In this document: positions 1-6,178 of the stretch, one piece after another | Layout: each line of letters opens with the position of its first letter | Position numbering within the stretch: the stretch's first letter is position 1 | From: Pelethousia sp002409725 | GTDB lineage: Bacteria > Bacillota > Clostridia > Christensenellales > CAG-138 | DNA: 7,502 bases | Direction of reading: 5' to 3' | Assembly (NCBI GenBank): GCA_937915455.1 | Contig: CALDNN010000117.1 | Coordinates: 1 to 7,502 of the forward strand | Made by a program: the position numbers and the translations under genes | Notes under the pieces: model-generated | Database searches by the model: none | Told to the model about the DNA's origin: nothing | The model's input: the letters and a program-made list of their open reading frames with translations, nothing else

Positions 1-1
1 G

Positions 2-382
2 CCGGCGCTCATGCACGAGGCCCGCAAGGTAGAGCCTTCCATCGATATGGAGGGCCTGAGCGCCGCTTTCAGCGCGGGCACGCCCTGGGCCAGAAGACTT
101 TTGCGGATGACCGCCGAAAATATCCTTTCCGTTTTGAGCCTGCTGGCCAATGCCTATGCGCCCGACGCCATCATCCTCTGCGGCAGCATGATAGACCGTT
201 GCGCGGCGCTTCGGGAGCTCATCTCCCAGGCTTTTTTAGAGGAGCAGGCGCGCTTTCTAAACCCCACCTTTGCCCTCGGCTTTTCACAATTCGGACCGGA
301 TGGCAATATCATCGGCGCGGCTACGGTGGCTTTCAATTACGATATCGACAACCGGGTGGTCGCCTATTCCCAGCAAAACTAG
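2..382 (+). CDS. ROK-family protein, C-terminal part (probable transcriptional regulator of the operon)
   Basis: This is the last 126 codons of a gene whose start lies upstream of the window; it ends at TAG 380-382. The visible part matches the C-terminal half of ROK proteins (repressors such as NagC/XylR, and sugar kinases). It has a helix-rich segment, then a strand and turn of the type 'PDAIILCGSMID' where ROK proteins usually carry a glycine-rich turn before the last lobe, and a closing 'GNIIGAATVAF' that corresponds to the conserved GAA(x)A helix near the ROK C-terminus. The N-terminal half, which would show a winged helix (repressor) or a DxGGT phosphate loop (kinase), is missing, so the two cannot be told apart directly. 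A second, complete ROK kinase lies downstream at 4413-5429, and this gene precedes the transporter, so I favour a regulator that senses an amino sugar or its phosphate. Family assignment is fairly sure; the regulator role is inferred. Confidence 0.72.
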   Translation, partial: PALMHEARKVEPSIDMEGLSAAFSAGTPWARRLLRMTAENILSVLSLLANAYAPDAIILCGSMIDRCAALRELISQAFLEEQARFLNPTFALGFSQFGPDGNIIGAATVAFNYDIDNRVVAYSQQN

Positions 383-401
383 GCGGAAGCATAAACCAAG
401 T

Positions 402-419
402 TTGCAGGAAACCCTGCAA
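402..419. promoter_or_regulatory. Perfect 7-bp inverted repeat upstream of the transporter, candidate operator or mRNA hairpin
   Basis: TTGCAGG (402-408) and CCTGCAA (413-419) are exact reverse complements around an AAAC centre. The element sits 29 nt before the start of the binding-protein gene, in the only AT-rich gap of the operon (383-447). No T-run follows the right arm, so it is not a good intrinsic terminator. Its position directly after a ROK-type gene and before the transporter fits an operator for that regulator; a 5' mRNA hairpin is the alternative. I could not identify a convincing -35/-10 pair here: TTGCAG at 402-407 could act as a -35, but no good -10 lies at normal spacing. Confidence 0.45.
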
Positions 420-447
420 TAATAAATATCAAATGGAGGAGAAAAAT

Positions 448-1755
448 ATGAAACGACGTATGCTCATCGTGCTGCTGACGCTCATGCTGGCAGCGCTGCC
501 CTTTATCAGCGCCTGCACCAGCCAGCCGGCAGCCCAGCCTGCCGCCCCGGCTCCCGCGCCTGCCGCGGCCGCGGAACCCGCTCCCGCGGCGGAAGCGCAG
601 CCTGCGGCCGAAGCCGTGGAGCTGACCATGGGCTCTTGGCGCACGGACGACGTGGAGCAGATGAACAACCTCCTGGCCGCCTATAAAGAGGTGGCGCCGA
701 ATGTGACCTTCGTCTTCCAGCCCACCAATCCCCCGGATTACAACGCCACATTGCGCTTGCAGCTCGATAGCGGCACCGGCCCGGATTTGATGTATGCTCG
801 TTCCTACGCCACCGGCCAGGAGCTCTTCGATGCAGGCTACTTTGCCGATTGCACGGATATCCCCGGCCTGATGGATAACTTCACCGCTTCCAACCTGGCC
901 CCCTGGCAAATGCCGGATGGCAAAATGTTCGCCGTGCCTTTCGCGGCGGTCTCCCATGCCGTATACTATAATAAAGACATCTTTGCAGCCCAGGGCCTGA
1001 GCATCCCCACCACCTGGGATGAGTTCATCACCGTATGCCAGAAGCTGAAGGATAGCGGCGTGACCCCCCTCGCCAACGGCGTGGCCGATGAGTGGGACAT
1101 CCTCGAGTGCTTCTTCCTCGGCATGCTGCCCAACTATGTGGGCGGTGCGGATCAGCGCGTGCTCTATGAGAAGGGCGAAAAGAAGATCAACGACGAGAAT
1201 TTCGTCAATGCCTATACGGATCTGGCGCAAGTGACACCCTTCCTGCCGGATGGTTTCGAGGCCGTGACCTATAACGACAGCCAGGTGCTCTTCAACACCC
1301 AGTCCGCGGCCATGTTCATGGATGGCTCCTGGACTTCAGGCGTCTATGCGGATGCTCCCTTCGAGTGGGGCGTGTTCGCCCTCCCCGCCCGCAACGTGGC
1401 GGATACGGCCATCTGCTTCCACCCGGATATGGCCATCACCATGAACGCCAACACCACCCATCCCGAGGAGGCCAAGGCCTTCCTGACATGGCTGTGCACA
1501 GAGGCGGGCGCGACCACCGCTTCTGAGAACCTGCCCGTGGGCTATTTCCCCATGATCAACTTCCCCATCCAGCTTGCGGATGCGCATGCCAACGAGTTCC
1601 TCTCCCTCAACGCCGGCAAGGAGACCGACGCGCGCTTCGTGTGGCCGGCCCTGATGGATCTCTACGCCCCCATGAACCAGGCCGTAATCCAGGTGCTCAA
1701 GGGCGAAGCTACCCCGCGGGCTGCCGCGGATAGCGTAGCGGCCCTGCTGCCCTAA
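448..1755 (+). CDS. Sugar ABC transporter substrate-binding lipoprotein (CUT1 type)
   Basis: This extracellular lipoprotein should capture a sugar and deliver it to the two permeases encoded next. It has 435 residues, normal for the family. The start is ATG 448, chosen because GGAGGAG (435-441) lies 6 nt upstream and a signal peptide follows at once; the same frame is open back to 199, but that stretch overlaps the ROK gene and is not coding. Residues 1-22 form a basic then hydrophobic signal, ending in a lipobox I-S-A-C with lipidated Cys23. Residues 24-56 are an unusually Ala/Pro/Glu-rich low-complexity linker that probably spaces the domain from the membrane. The mature domain begins near residue 57 and carries hallmarks of family-1 solute-binding proteins: 'GPDLMY' at 111-116, 'YYNKD' at 173-177 followed by 'IPTTWDEF' at 186-193, and 'MFMDGSW' at 289-295. 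Ligand cannot be read from sequence; the downstream nag genes suggest N-acetylglucosamine or a short oligomer of it. Confidence 0.93.
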   Translation: MKRRMLIVLLTLMLAALPFISACTSQPAAQPAAPAPAPAAAAEPAPAAEAQPAAEAVELTMGSWRTDDVEQMNNLLAAYKEVAPNVTFVFQPTNPPDYNATLRLQLDSGTGPDLMYARSYATGQELFDAGYFADCTDIPGLMDNFTASNLAPWQMPDGKMFAVPFAAVSHAVYYNKDIFAAQGLSIPTTWDEFITVCQKLKDSGVTPLANGVADEWDILECFFLGMLPNYVGGADQRVLYEKGEKKINDENFVNAYTDLAQVTPFLPDGFEAVTYNDSQVLFNTQSAAMFMDGSWTSGVYADAPFEWGVFALPARNVADTAICFHPDMAITMNANTTHPEEAKAFLTWLCTEAGATTASENLPVGYFPMINFPIQLADAHANEFLSLNAGKETDARFVWPALMDLYAPMNQAVIQVLKGEATPRAAADSVAALLP

Positions 1756-1766
1756 AACGAACCAAC

Positions 1767-1803
1767 GGGCGGGGGAGGGCGGCTTGCTGCTCTCCCTACG
1801 CCC
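1767..1803 (+). promoter_or_regulatory. Strong RNA hairpin between binding-protein and permease genes
   Basis: The segment folds into a long stem. GGGCG (1767-1771) pairs with CGCCC (1799-1803), and GGGAG (1773-1777) pairs with CTCCC (1792-1796) across a small internal loop. The stem continues inward through GC and wobble pairs (1778-1782 with 1787-1791) to a CTTG loop. It starts 11 nt after the binding-protein stop codon. The bases after it are CTTTC rather than a T-run, so full termination is unlikely. Stable hairpins at this place in sugar ABC operons (for example after malE) are known to protect the upstream message and keep the binding protein in excess over the permeases; that role is inferred here. 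Confidence 0.6.
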
Positions 1804-1812
1804 CTTTCATGC

Positions 1813-1831
1813 AGGCGGGCTTGCTCCGCCT
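1813..1831 (+). promoter_or_regulatory. Second hairpin before the first permease gene
   Basis: AGGCGG (1813-1818) and CCGCCT (1826-1831) form a perfect 6-bp stem with a 7-nt loop, 26 nt before the TTG start of the permease. Its top contains GGCTTGCT (1818-1825), the same 8 bases found at the top of the preceding hairpin (1781-1788). The element may help lower or time permease expression, or may be part of one processing or attenuation structure with the first hairpin. Function is inferred. Confidence 0.45.
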
Positions 1832-1844
1832 CAGCTTTAATAGA

Positions 1845-1851
1845 GAGGTGA
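1845..1851 (+). promoter_or_regulatory. Ribosome binding site GAGGTGA that fixes a TTG start
   Basis: GAGGTGA is fully complementary to the 3' end of 16S rRNA. It is spaced normally from TTG 1858, the only start-like codon in the permease frame at the right distance. This is why a TTG start is accepted for the first permease. Confidence 0.7.
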
Positions 1852-1857
1852 CGACAA

Positions 1858-2799
1858 TTGAAAGCGCCTGCTGCAAGGATTGGGGGCCAGTGCCCCCTGC
1901 GGCGGCTGGAACCGAAGGCCGGTTACTGGGCCTGGTATCTCCTGCCCGCCCTCGCCTTTTACGTAGTTTTTATGGCCTACCCGCTTCTGGATTCTATCCG
2001 CCTGAGCCTGTATACGGGCAATGTGGGCAGCCGGGCCTTTGTAGGCTTCGATAATTTCCGGCGGCTTTTTACAGACCCGGAGCTTTCCCTCCGCTTTGGC
2101 AACGCCTTTAAAAACACGACCTTCTTTTTTGTGACCCACATGCTGGTGCAGAATGTGCTGGGCATCATCTTTGCCGTGCTGCTCACCAACTCGCATATGC
2201 GGGGCCGCAAGCTGTATCAAACCATCATCTTCGTGCCCACGACATTTGCCGTACTGGTAACGGGTTATTTATGGAAGCTGCTGCTCAACCCGGTGTGGTC
2301 AAAGCCCTTCCTCGCAAGCCTCGGCTTGCAGGCCCTGGCCAAGCCCTGGCTGGGCACGGAAAGCACGGCGCTGATCTTGGTGGCCCTGGTCTCCTGCTGG
2401 CAGTGGATGGGCATACCCACCATGATGTTCGTGGCCGCCCTGCGCAACATCAGCGAGGATATCTACGAGGCCGCGGATATCGACGGCGCTTCGCCCTGGC
2501 AGGTGTTCTGGCGCATCAAGCTGCCGCTGCTAAAGCCCATCATCGGCATGATCACCATCCTCACCTTCGTCAATAATTTCAACGCCTTCGATATCGTCTA
2601 CGCCATGGAAAACGCCAATGGAGCGCCAGGCTACGCTACGGATCTGATCGGTACGCTATTTTACCGCCTGGGCATCGCCGGGCAGCACCCCATCGGCATA
2701 CCGGATCCCGGTATGGGCGCGGCGGTGGCTACCCTCATGTTCTTCATGTTGGCCGCCGTATCCTTCCTCATCCTTAGAAAAACGCAAACAAAGGAGTGA
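1858..2799 (+). CDS. Sugar ABC transporter permease, MalF/UgpA-like
   Basis: This is one of two membrane subunits of the importer, 313 residues, typical for the family. It begins with TTG 1858 behind a strong GAGGTGA site. About six membrane segments can be seen, near residues 24-44, 87-110, 122-142, 170-192, 229-249 and 288-306. The first ends in 'AYPLLDSIRLSLY', a signature of MalF/UgpA/MsmF permeases, followed by 'FVGFDNFRRLF'. The cytoplasmic EAA loop that docks on the ATPase is at about 204-223 (EAADIDGAS, then IKLPLLKP). The N-terminal 20 residues are a polar, basic cytoplasmic extension. The stop codon TGA 2797-2799 overlaps the ribosome binding region of the second permease, with 5 nt between the two genes, so the pair is co-translated. 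The TTG start plus the two upstream hairpins may keep its level below that of the binding protein. Confidence 0.93.
   Translation: MKAPAARIGGQCPLRRLEPKAGYWAWYLLPALAFYVVFMAYPLLDSIRLSLYTGNVGSRAFVGFDNFRRLFTDPELSLRFGNAFKNTTFFFVTHMLVQNVLGIIFAVLLTNSHMRGRKLYQTIIFVPTTFAVLVTGYLWKLLLNPVWSKPFLASLGLQALAKPWLGTESTALILVALVSCWQWMGIPTMMFVAALRNISEDIYEAADIDGASPWQVFWRIKLPLLKPIIGMITILTFVNNFNAFDIVYAMENANGAPGYATDLIGTLFYRLGIAGQHPIGIPDPGMGAAVATLMFFMLAAVSFLILRKTQTKE
2790..2796 (+). promoter_or_regulatory. Ribosome binding site AAAGGAG that fixes the second permease start
   Basis: AAAGGAG lies 8 nt before ATG 2805. An in-frame GTG at 2796 overlaps this site itself and so cannot be its start codon; this decides for ATG 2805. 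Confidence 0.75.
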
Positions 2800-2804
2800 G
2801 AAAA

Positions 2805-3647
2805 ATGAAAAGATCCCACTCTCTTAAATTACAGCGGATGAGCCTTGGCTCCCACACCGTGCTGATCATCTGGTCCGCCATCGTGGTGTTCCCGCTCTAT
2901 ATCATGATCATCAATTCCTTTAAGGATAGGCTGAGCATTTACCAAAATACCTTTGGTCTGCCCGAGGTGTGGAATTTCTCCAATTATACCGATGTGCTCA
3001 AAAGCGGCGATTTCATGCGCTATTTCCTCAATAGCTTCATCGCCGTTACCATATCCCTGGCCCTGGTGATGCTGCTGGGTACGCTGGCTTCTTATGCCCT
3101 GGCCCAATGGCGGGGCAGGTGGTCCACGGCCTTGCATTTCTTCTTCATGGCCGGCATGATGATGCCCATCAAGATCGCTTCCATCAAGCTATTGGAATTG
3201 GTGCGGGCCCTAAACCTGCTCAATTCCATCTGGGCGCTTGTGCCGATCTACGTAGCCATGGGCCTGCCCATCGCCGTGTTCGTGCTCACCGAGTTCATCC
3301 GCCAGATACCGAGGGAATTGATGGAGGCCGCTTTGATCGACGGTTGCGGTCGGCTGGGCATATTGGGCCGCATCATCACGCCGCTTTTGCGGCCGGCCTT
3401 GGCCACCGTAGCCATCTATAACCTGGTGCCCTTCTGGAATGACCTATGGTTCCCGTTGGTCTTCATCTCAGATGAAAAATCCAAAACCCTGCTCCTGGGC
3501 GTAACCCGCCTCTTTGGCCAATACCAAACGGATTGGTCCAAGGTTCTGGCCGTGCTCACCCTTTCCTCGCTGCCCGTGCTGATCCTCTACCTGCTCTTTA
3601 GCAAACAGTTCATCAAGGGCATGACCTCCGGCGCCGTTAAGGGATAA
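2805..3647 (+). CDS. Sugar ABC transporter permease, MalG/AraQ-like
   Basis: This is the second membrane subunit, 280 residues from ATG 2805, which matches the usual 270-280 of MalG-type permeases. Membrane segments are visible near residues 19-39, 74-98, 107-127, 140-160, 195-215 and 245-265. Family marks are 'FPLYIMIINSFK' (29-40) at the end of the first segment, 'SYALAQWRGR' (96-105), 'GLPIAVFVLTEFIRQIPREL' (153-172), and the EAA loop from about 174 (EAALIDG, then ITPLLRPAL at 191-199). The sequence 'FWNDLWFPLVFI' (210-221) is also typical. It pairs with the MalF-like subunit to form the channel. No ATPase gene lies in the window, so the complex probably uses a shared MsmK/UgpC-type ATPase encoded elsewhere, as is common for CUT1 importers in Firmicutes. 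Confidence 0.93.
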   Translation: MKRSHSLKLQRMSLGSHTVLIIWSAIVVFPLYIMIINSFKDRLSIYQNTFGLPEVWNFSNYTDVLKSGDFMRYFLNSFIAVTISLALVMLLGTLASYALAQWRGRWSTALHFFFMAGMMMPIKIASIKLLELVRALNLLNSIWALVPIYVAMGLPIAVFVLTEFIRQIPRELMEAALIDGCGRLGILGRIITPLLRPALATVAIYNLVPFWNDLWFPLVFISDEKSKTLLLGVTRLFGQYQTDWSKVLAVLTLSSLPVLILYLLFSKQFIKGMTSGAVKG

Positions 3648-3660
3648 GGGATAGAGCTTT

Positions 3661-4440
3661 ATGAAGAAGATTCTGCTGGAAGCCTGCTGCGGCAGTGCGG
3701 CGGATGTTTTTGCCGCCAAGTCCGCCGGGGCGGATCGGGCCGAGCTGAGCGCGGCCCTGGCGCTGGGCGGGCTGACCCCGAGCTTGGGCGCCATGGAGCT
3801 GGCCGCAAAGGCCGGTTTGCCGATCATCGCTATGGTGCGCCCCAGAAGCGGCGGCTTCTGCTATAATGAATATGAATTTCAAACCATGTGCCGGGATGCC
3901 GAGGCGCTGCTTTCCGCCGGCGCGGCGGGCATTGCCTTTGGCATTTTACTGGCGGATGGCCGGGTGGATGAAAAGCGCTGCGCCGCGCTTATGCGCTACA
4001 TTGGCGATCAACAGAGCGTATTCCACCGCGCCTTTGACGTAACGCCGGATTGGCGGGAGGCGATGGATAGCCTCTGTGGCCTCGGTTTCACGCGCATCCT
4101 CACCAGCGGCCAGGCCTTGAGCGCTTTAGAGGGTGCGCAAACCCTGGCACATATGGTAGAATATGCTGGTGGGCGCATCGAGATATTGCCCGGCGGCGGC
4201 ATCCGTCCCCACAACGCGGCCGAGCTGATCCGCCAAACGGGCTGCGATCAGCTGCACGCCTCCCTATCTGCCGTATGCACCGATCCGTCCATACCTGAAA
4301 ACTCGGCCATCCGCTTCGGCGGCCGTGACCTCCCGGCCGAGAACCTCTATACCCGCCTGGATGCGGCGGGCTTTGAGACCCTAGTGAATCTGATGCAAAC
4401 GGAGATATCGTTATGCGATATGCGATCGGGATCGATTTAG
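3661..4440 (+). CDS. cutC: CutC-family TIM-barrel protein, function in amino-sugar operon unknown
   Basis: The 259-residue protein matches the CutC family along its length. It has 'LLEACCGS' (5-12), 'GADRAELS' (23-30), 'GGLTPSLG' (36-43), 'RPRSGGFCY' (60-68), 'FHRAFD' (121-126), 'RILTSGQ' (145-151), 'PGGGIR' (177-182) and 'LHAS' (198-201). The family is annotated 'copper homeostasis', but that role in E. coli has been disputed, since the copper phenotype was traced to the small RNA MicL encoded in the cutC 3' region. The fold is a cytoplasmic TIM barrel with many conserved polar residues, as in an enzyme. Compared with E. coli CutC from memory, Cys of 'ELC' is Ser30 here and 'PRGGDF' is 'PRSGGF'. 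It starts 13 nt after the permease, with AAGGGA (3646-3651) as a modest ribosome site. Its 3' end overlaps the kinase gene by 28 nt. The context argues for a sugar-related job; this is inference. Confidence 0.88.
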   Translation: MKKILLEACCGSAADVFAAKSAGADRAELSAALALGGLTPSLGAMELAAKAGLPIIAMVRPRSGGFCYNEYEFQTMCRDAEALLSAGAAGIAFGILLADGRVDEKRCAALMRYIGDQQSVFHRAFDVTPDWREAMDSLCGLGFTRILTSGQALSALEGAQTLAHMVEYAGGRIEILPGGGIRPHNAAELIRQTGCDQLHASLSAVCTDPSIPENSAIRFGGRDLPAENLYTRLDAAGFETLVNLMQTEISLCDMRSGSI

Positions 4441-5429
4441 GCGGCACCAATATAGCCGCGGGCCTGGTAGACGAGGGTTACCGCATCGTAGCGCGCCGCA
4501 GCGTAAAAACCAATCCGCCCCGTAGCGCCGAGGCGCTTTGCCAGGATATGGCGGGCCTTTGCGCGGGCCTGGCTGCGCAGGCCGGCCTTGCTTTGCAGGA
4601 TATATCCGGCGTGGGCGTGGGCACGGCGGGCCTCGTTTGGAACGGCGAGATCGAAACCGCCAGTAACTTGGGCCTGCACCACGCGCCCATCGCCAGGCTT
4701 TTACGCGGCCTCACCGGCCTGCCCGTTTATTTGGAAAACGACGCCAATGCCGCCGTTTTTGGCGAATACATCGCAGGCAGCGGGTCCGCTTGCCACTCCA
4801 TGGTGCTGATGACTATCGGCACGGGCATCGGCACGGGCATGGTGCTGGAGGGCAGGATATACGCCGGCTTCAACGGCGCGGCCGCGGAGCTGGGCCACAC
4901 TATTTTGGTGCCGGCGGGCAGGCCCTGTTCCTGCTCCAAGCGTGGCTGCTTTGAGACTTACTGCTCGGCCACCGGGCTGGCCGTGAGCGCCCGTGAGGCC
5001 ATGGCGGCGCACCCCGAGAGCCAGCTATGGGCCTTGTGTGAGGGCGAAGCGGCTAGGGTACGGGCACAAACGATCTTTATCGCCGGGGAGATGGGGGATG
5101 CGGTAGCTGCGGCTGTGCTCGAGCAATACCTCGATTACCTGGCCATCGGCGTGGCCAATACCATCAACCTTTTGCAGCCGGAGGTCTTTTGCATCGGGGG
5201 TGGGGTATCCATGCAGGGGGACGCCCTGCTTTTGCCCCTAAGGCAACGGGTGGAAGCGCTTTCCTTTGCAGGCAGCAACGGGCTACGCACCCGGCTGGTA
5301 CTGGCCAGCCTGGGCAACGACGCGGGCATCATCGGCGCGGCCATGCTGGGGATAATGGGTCAAAGGCCGGCCGGGGCGGCGAAAGCCTATCCGGACGGAA
5401 ATTATATGGATAAGGAGAAAGCACTATGA
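4413..5429 (+). CDS. ROK-family sugar kinase (probable N-acetylglucosamine or glucose kinase)
   Basis: This is a cytoplasmic ATP-dependent sugar kinase of 338 residues. The phosphate loop 'DLGGTN' is at 8-13, the catalytic Asp110 lies in 'ENDANAAVFGE', and the ATP-binding turn 'GTGIGTG' is at 136-142. 'AELGH' (158-162) carries the sugar-binding Glu160 and zinc ligand His162. The ROK zinc motif supplies Cys172, Cys174 and Cys179, with Glu181 after it, and 'IGGGVS' is at 261-266. The motif reads CSCSKRGC, with Ser where CxCG is usual; all metal ligands remain. The start at ATG 4413 has GGAG 8 nt upstream and lies inside the cutC gene. The last ~20 residues extend past the usual ROK end, and their codons contain the nagB ribosome site; the stop overlaps nagB as ATGA. 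With NagA and NagB downstream, phosphorylation of imported N-acetylglucosamine at C6 is the expected reaction; glucose or N-acetylmannosamine cannot be excluded. Confidence 0.9.
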   Translation: MRYAIGIDLGGTNIAAGLVDEGYRIVARRSVKTNPPRSAEALCQDMAGLCAGLAAQAGLALQDISGVGVGTAGLVWNGEIETASNLGLHHAPIARLLRGLTGLPVYLENDANAAVFGEYIAGSGSACHSMVLMTIGTGIGTGMVLEGRIYAGFNGAAAELGHTILVPAGRPCSCSKRGCFETYCSATGLAVSAREAMAAHPESQLWALCEGEAARVRAQTIFIAGEMGDAVAAAVLEQYLDYLAIGVANTINLLQPEVFCIGGGVSMQGDALLLPLRQRVEALSFAGSNGLRTRLVLASLGNDAGIIGAAMLGIMGQRPAGAAKAYPDGNYMDKEKAL

Positions 5430-6178
5430 GGATCTACTGCGCCAAAGATTATGAGGGGATGAGCCGCCGTGCGGCCAATATCATCGCCGCCCATGTGGTG
5501 GTCGACCCCGCCTGCGTGCTGGGGCTGGCTACCGGCTCTACGCCCGTAGGCGCCTACCAAGAGCTGAGCCGCCGCTGCGCACAGGGGGATTTGAGCTTTA
5601 GCCGGGTGCGCACGGTCAATTTGGATGAATACGTGGGCCTTGGGTCGGAGCACCCCCAGAGCTACCGCTATTTCATGCGGAAGAATCTATTCGGACAAAT
5701 CGATATTCCGCCCGCTAATACCCATTTGCCCGATGGCCTCGCGCCGGATGCAGAGGCGGAGTGCAGCCGTTACGACCGGCTGATCAGGGAGCTGGGCGGC
5801 ATTGATTTGCAGCTTTTGGGCATCGGCCACAACGGACACATCGGCTTCAATGAGCCGGATCAGGCCTTTACGCTGGGAACGCATCAGGTACGGCTGACGC
5901 AAAGCACCATCGAGGCCAACGCCCGCTTCTTTGCTACTGAAGCCGAAGTGCCGCGCGCCGCCTATACCATGGGCATCAAAACCATCATGCAGGCCCGCGC
6001 CATCCTGGTGGTTGTCAGTGGGGCGGAAAAGGCGGATATCGCTTATCGCGCCTTCCTGGGCCCCGTAACGCCGCAAGTGCCGGCCTCAATTTTGCAGTTG
6101 CACCCCCATGTGACCCTATGCGGCGATCTGGCGGCCCTTTCCAAGCTGATGGAGGCGGGGGCGGAAGTGTGCGAATAA
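5426..6178 (+). CDS. nagB: Glucosamine-6-phosphate deaminase
   Basis: NagB converts glucosamine-6-phosphate to fructose-6-phosphate and ammonia, the step that feeds the amino sugar into glycolysis. The protein has 250 residues, close to the short Bacillus-type form rather than the 266 of E. coli. Motifs include the phosphate-binding 'LATGSTP' (34-40), 'NLDEYVGL' (65-72) with Asp67 equivalent to the E. coli proton-transfer Asp72, 'HPQSYRYFM' (76-84), and 'GIGHNGHIGFNEP' (132-144) with ring-opening His138 and Glu143. Asn136 stands where E. coli has Asp141; to my memory Asn is common at this site in Gram-positive NagB, so activity is expected. ATG 5426 follows AAGGAG (5412-5417) at 8 nt and overlaps the kinase stop by 4 nt (ATGA), a coupling arrangement. 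The C-terminal allosteric segment of the longer E. coli enzyme seems to be missing. Confidence 0.95.
   Translation: MRIYCAKDYEGMSRRAANIIAAHVVVDPACVLGLATGSTPVGAYQELSRRCAQGDLSFSRVRTVNLDEYVGLGSEHPQSYRYFMRKNLFGQIDIPPANTHLPDGLAPDAEAECSRYDRLIRELGGIDLQLLGIGHNGHIGFNEPDQAFTLGTHQVRLTQSTIEANARFFATEAEVPRAAYTMGIKTIMQARAILVVVSGAEKADIAYRAFLGPVTPQVPASILQLHPHVTLCGDLAALSKLMEAGAEVCE

Noticed and set aside
199..447. 83-codon in-frame upstream extension of the binding protein
   Set aside because: It overlaps the ROK gene in another frame, has no ribosome site, and would bury the signal peptide and lipobox that start at 448.
379..1230. Long open frame on the minus strand (283 codons) opposite the binding-protein gene
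   Set aside because: It is low-complexity and Gly/Arg/His-rich, lies wholly antisense to a clear solute-binding protein, and has no family-like motif. It is a by-product of GC-rich codon use.
1767..1806. Hairpin as a full intrinsic terminator after the binding-protein gene
   Set aside because: The bases after the stem are CTTTC, without a T-run, and the permeases downstream have no visible promoter of their own.
1809..2054. 81-codon + strand frame across the permease start
   Set aside because: It is out of frame with the permease, has no ribosome site or recognisable motif, and is explained as a shadow frame.
2796..2804. GTG start for the second permease
   Set aside because: The GTG is within the AAAGGAG ribosome site itself; ATG 2805 has ideal 8-nt spacing.
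5822..5858. NagB as an inactive homologue because Asn136 replaces the E. coli Asp
   Set aside because: All other catalytic residues are present and, from memory, Asn at this site is common in Gram-positive NagB.
6118..6168. ATG 6118 as the nagA start
   Set aside because: It would add 17 Gly-rich residues without family match and overlap nagB by 61 nt; GTG 6169 begins at the expected first strand.
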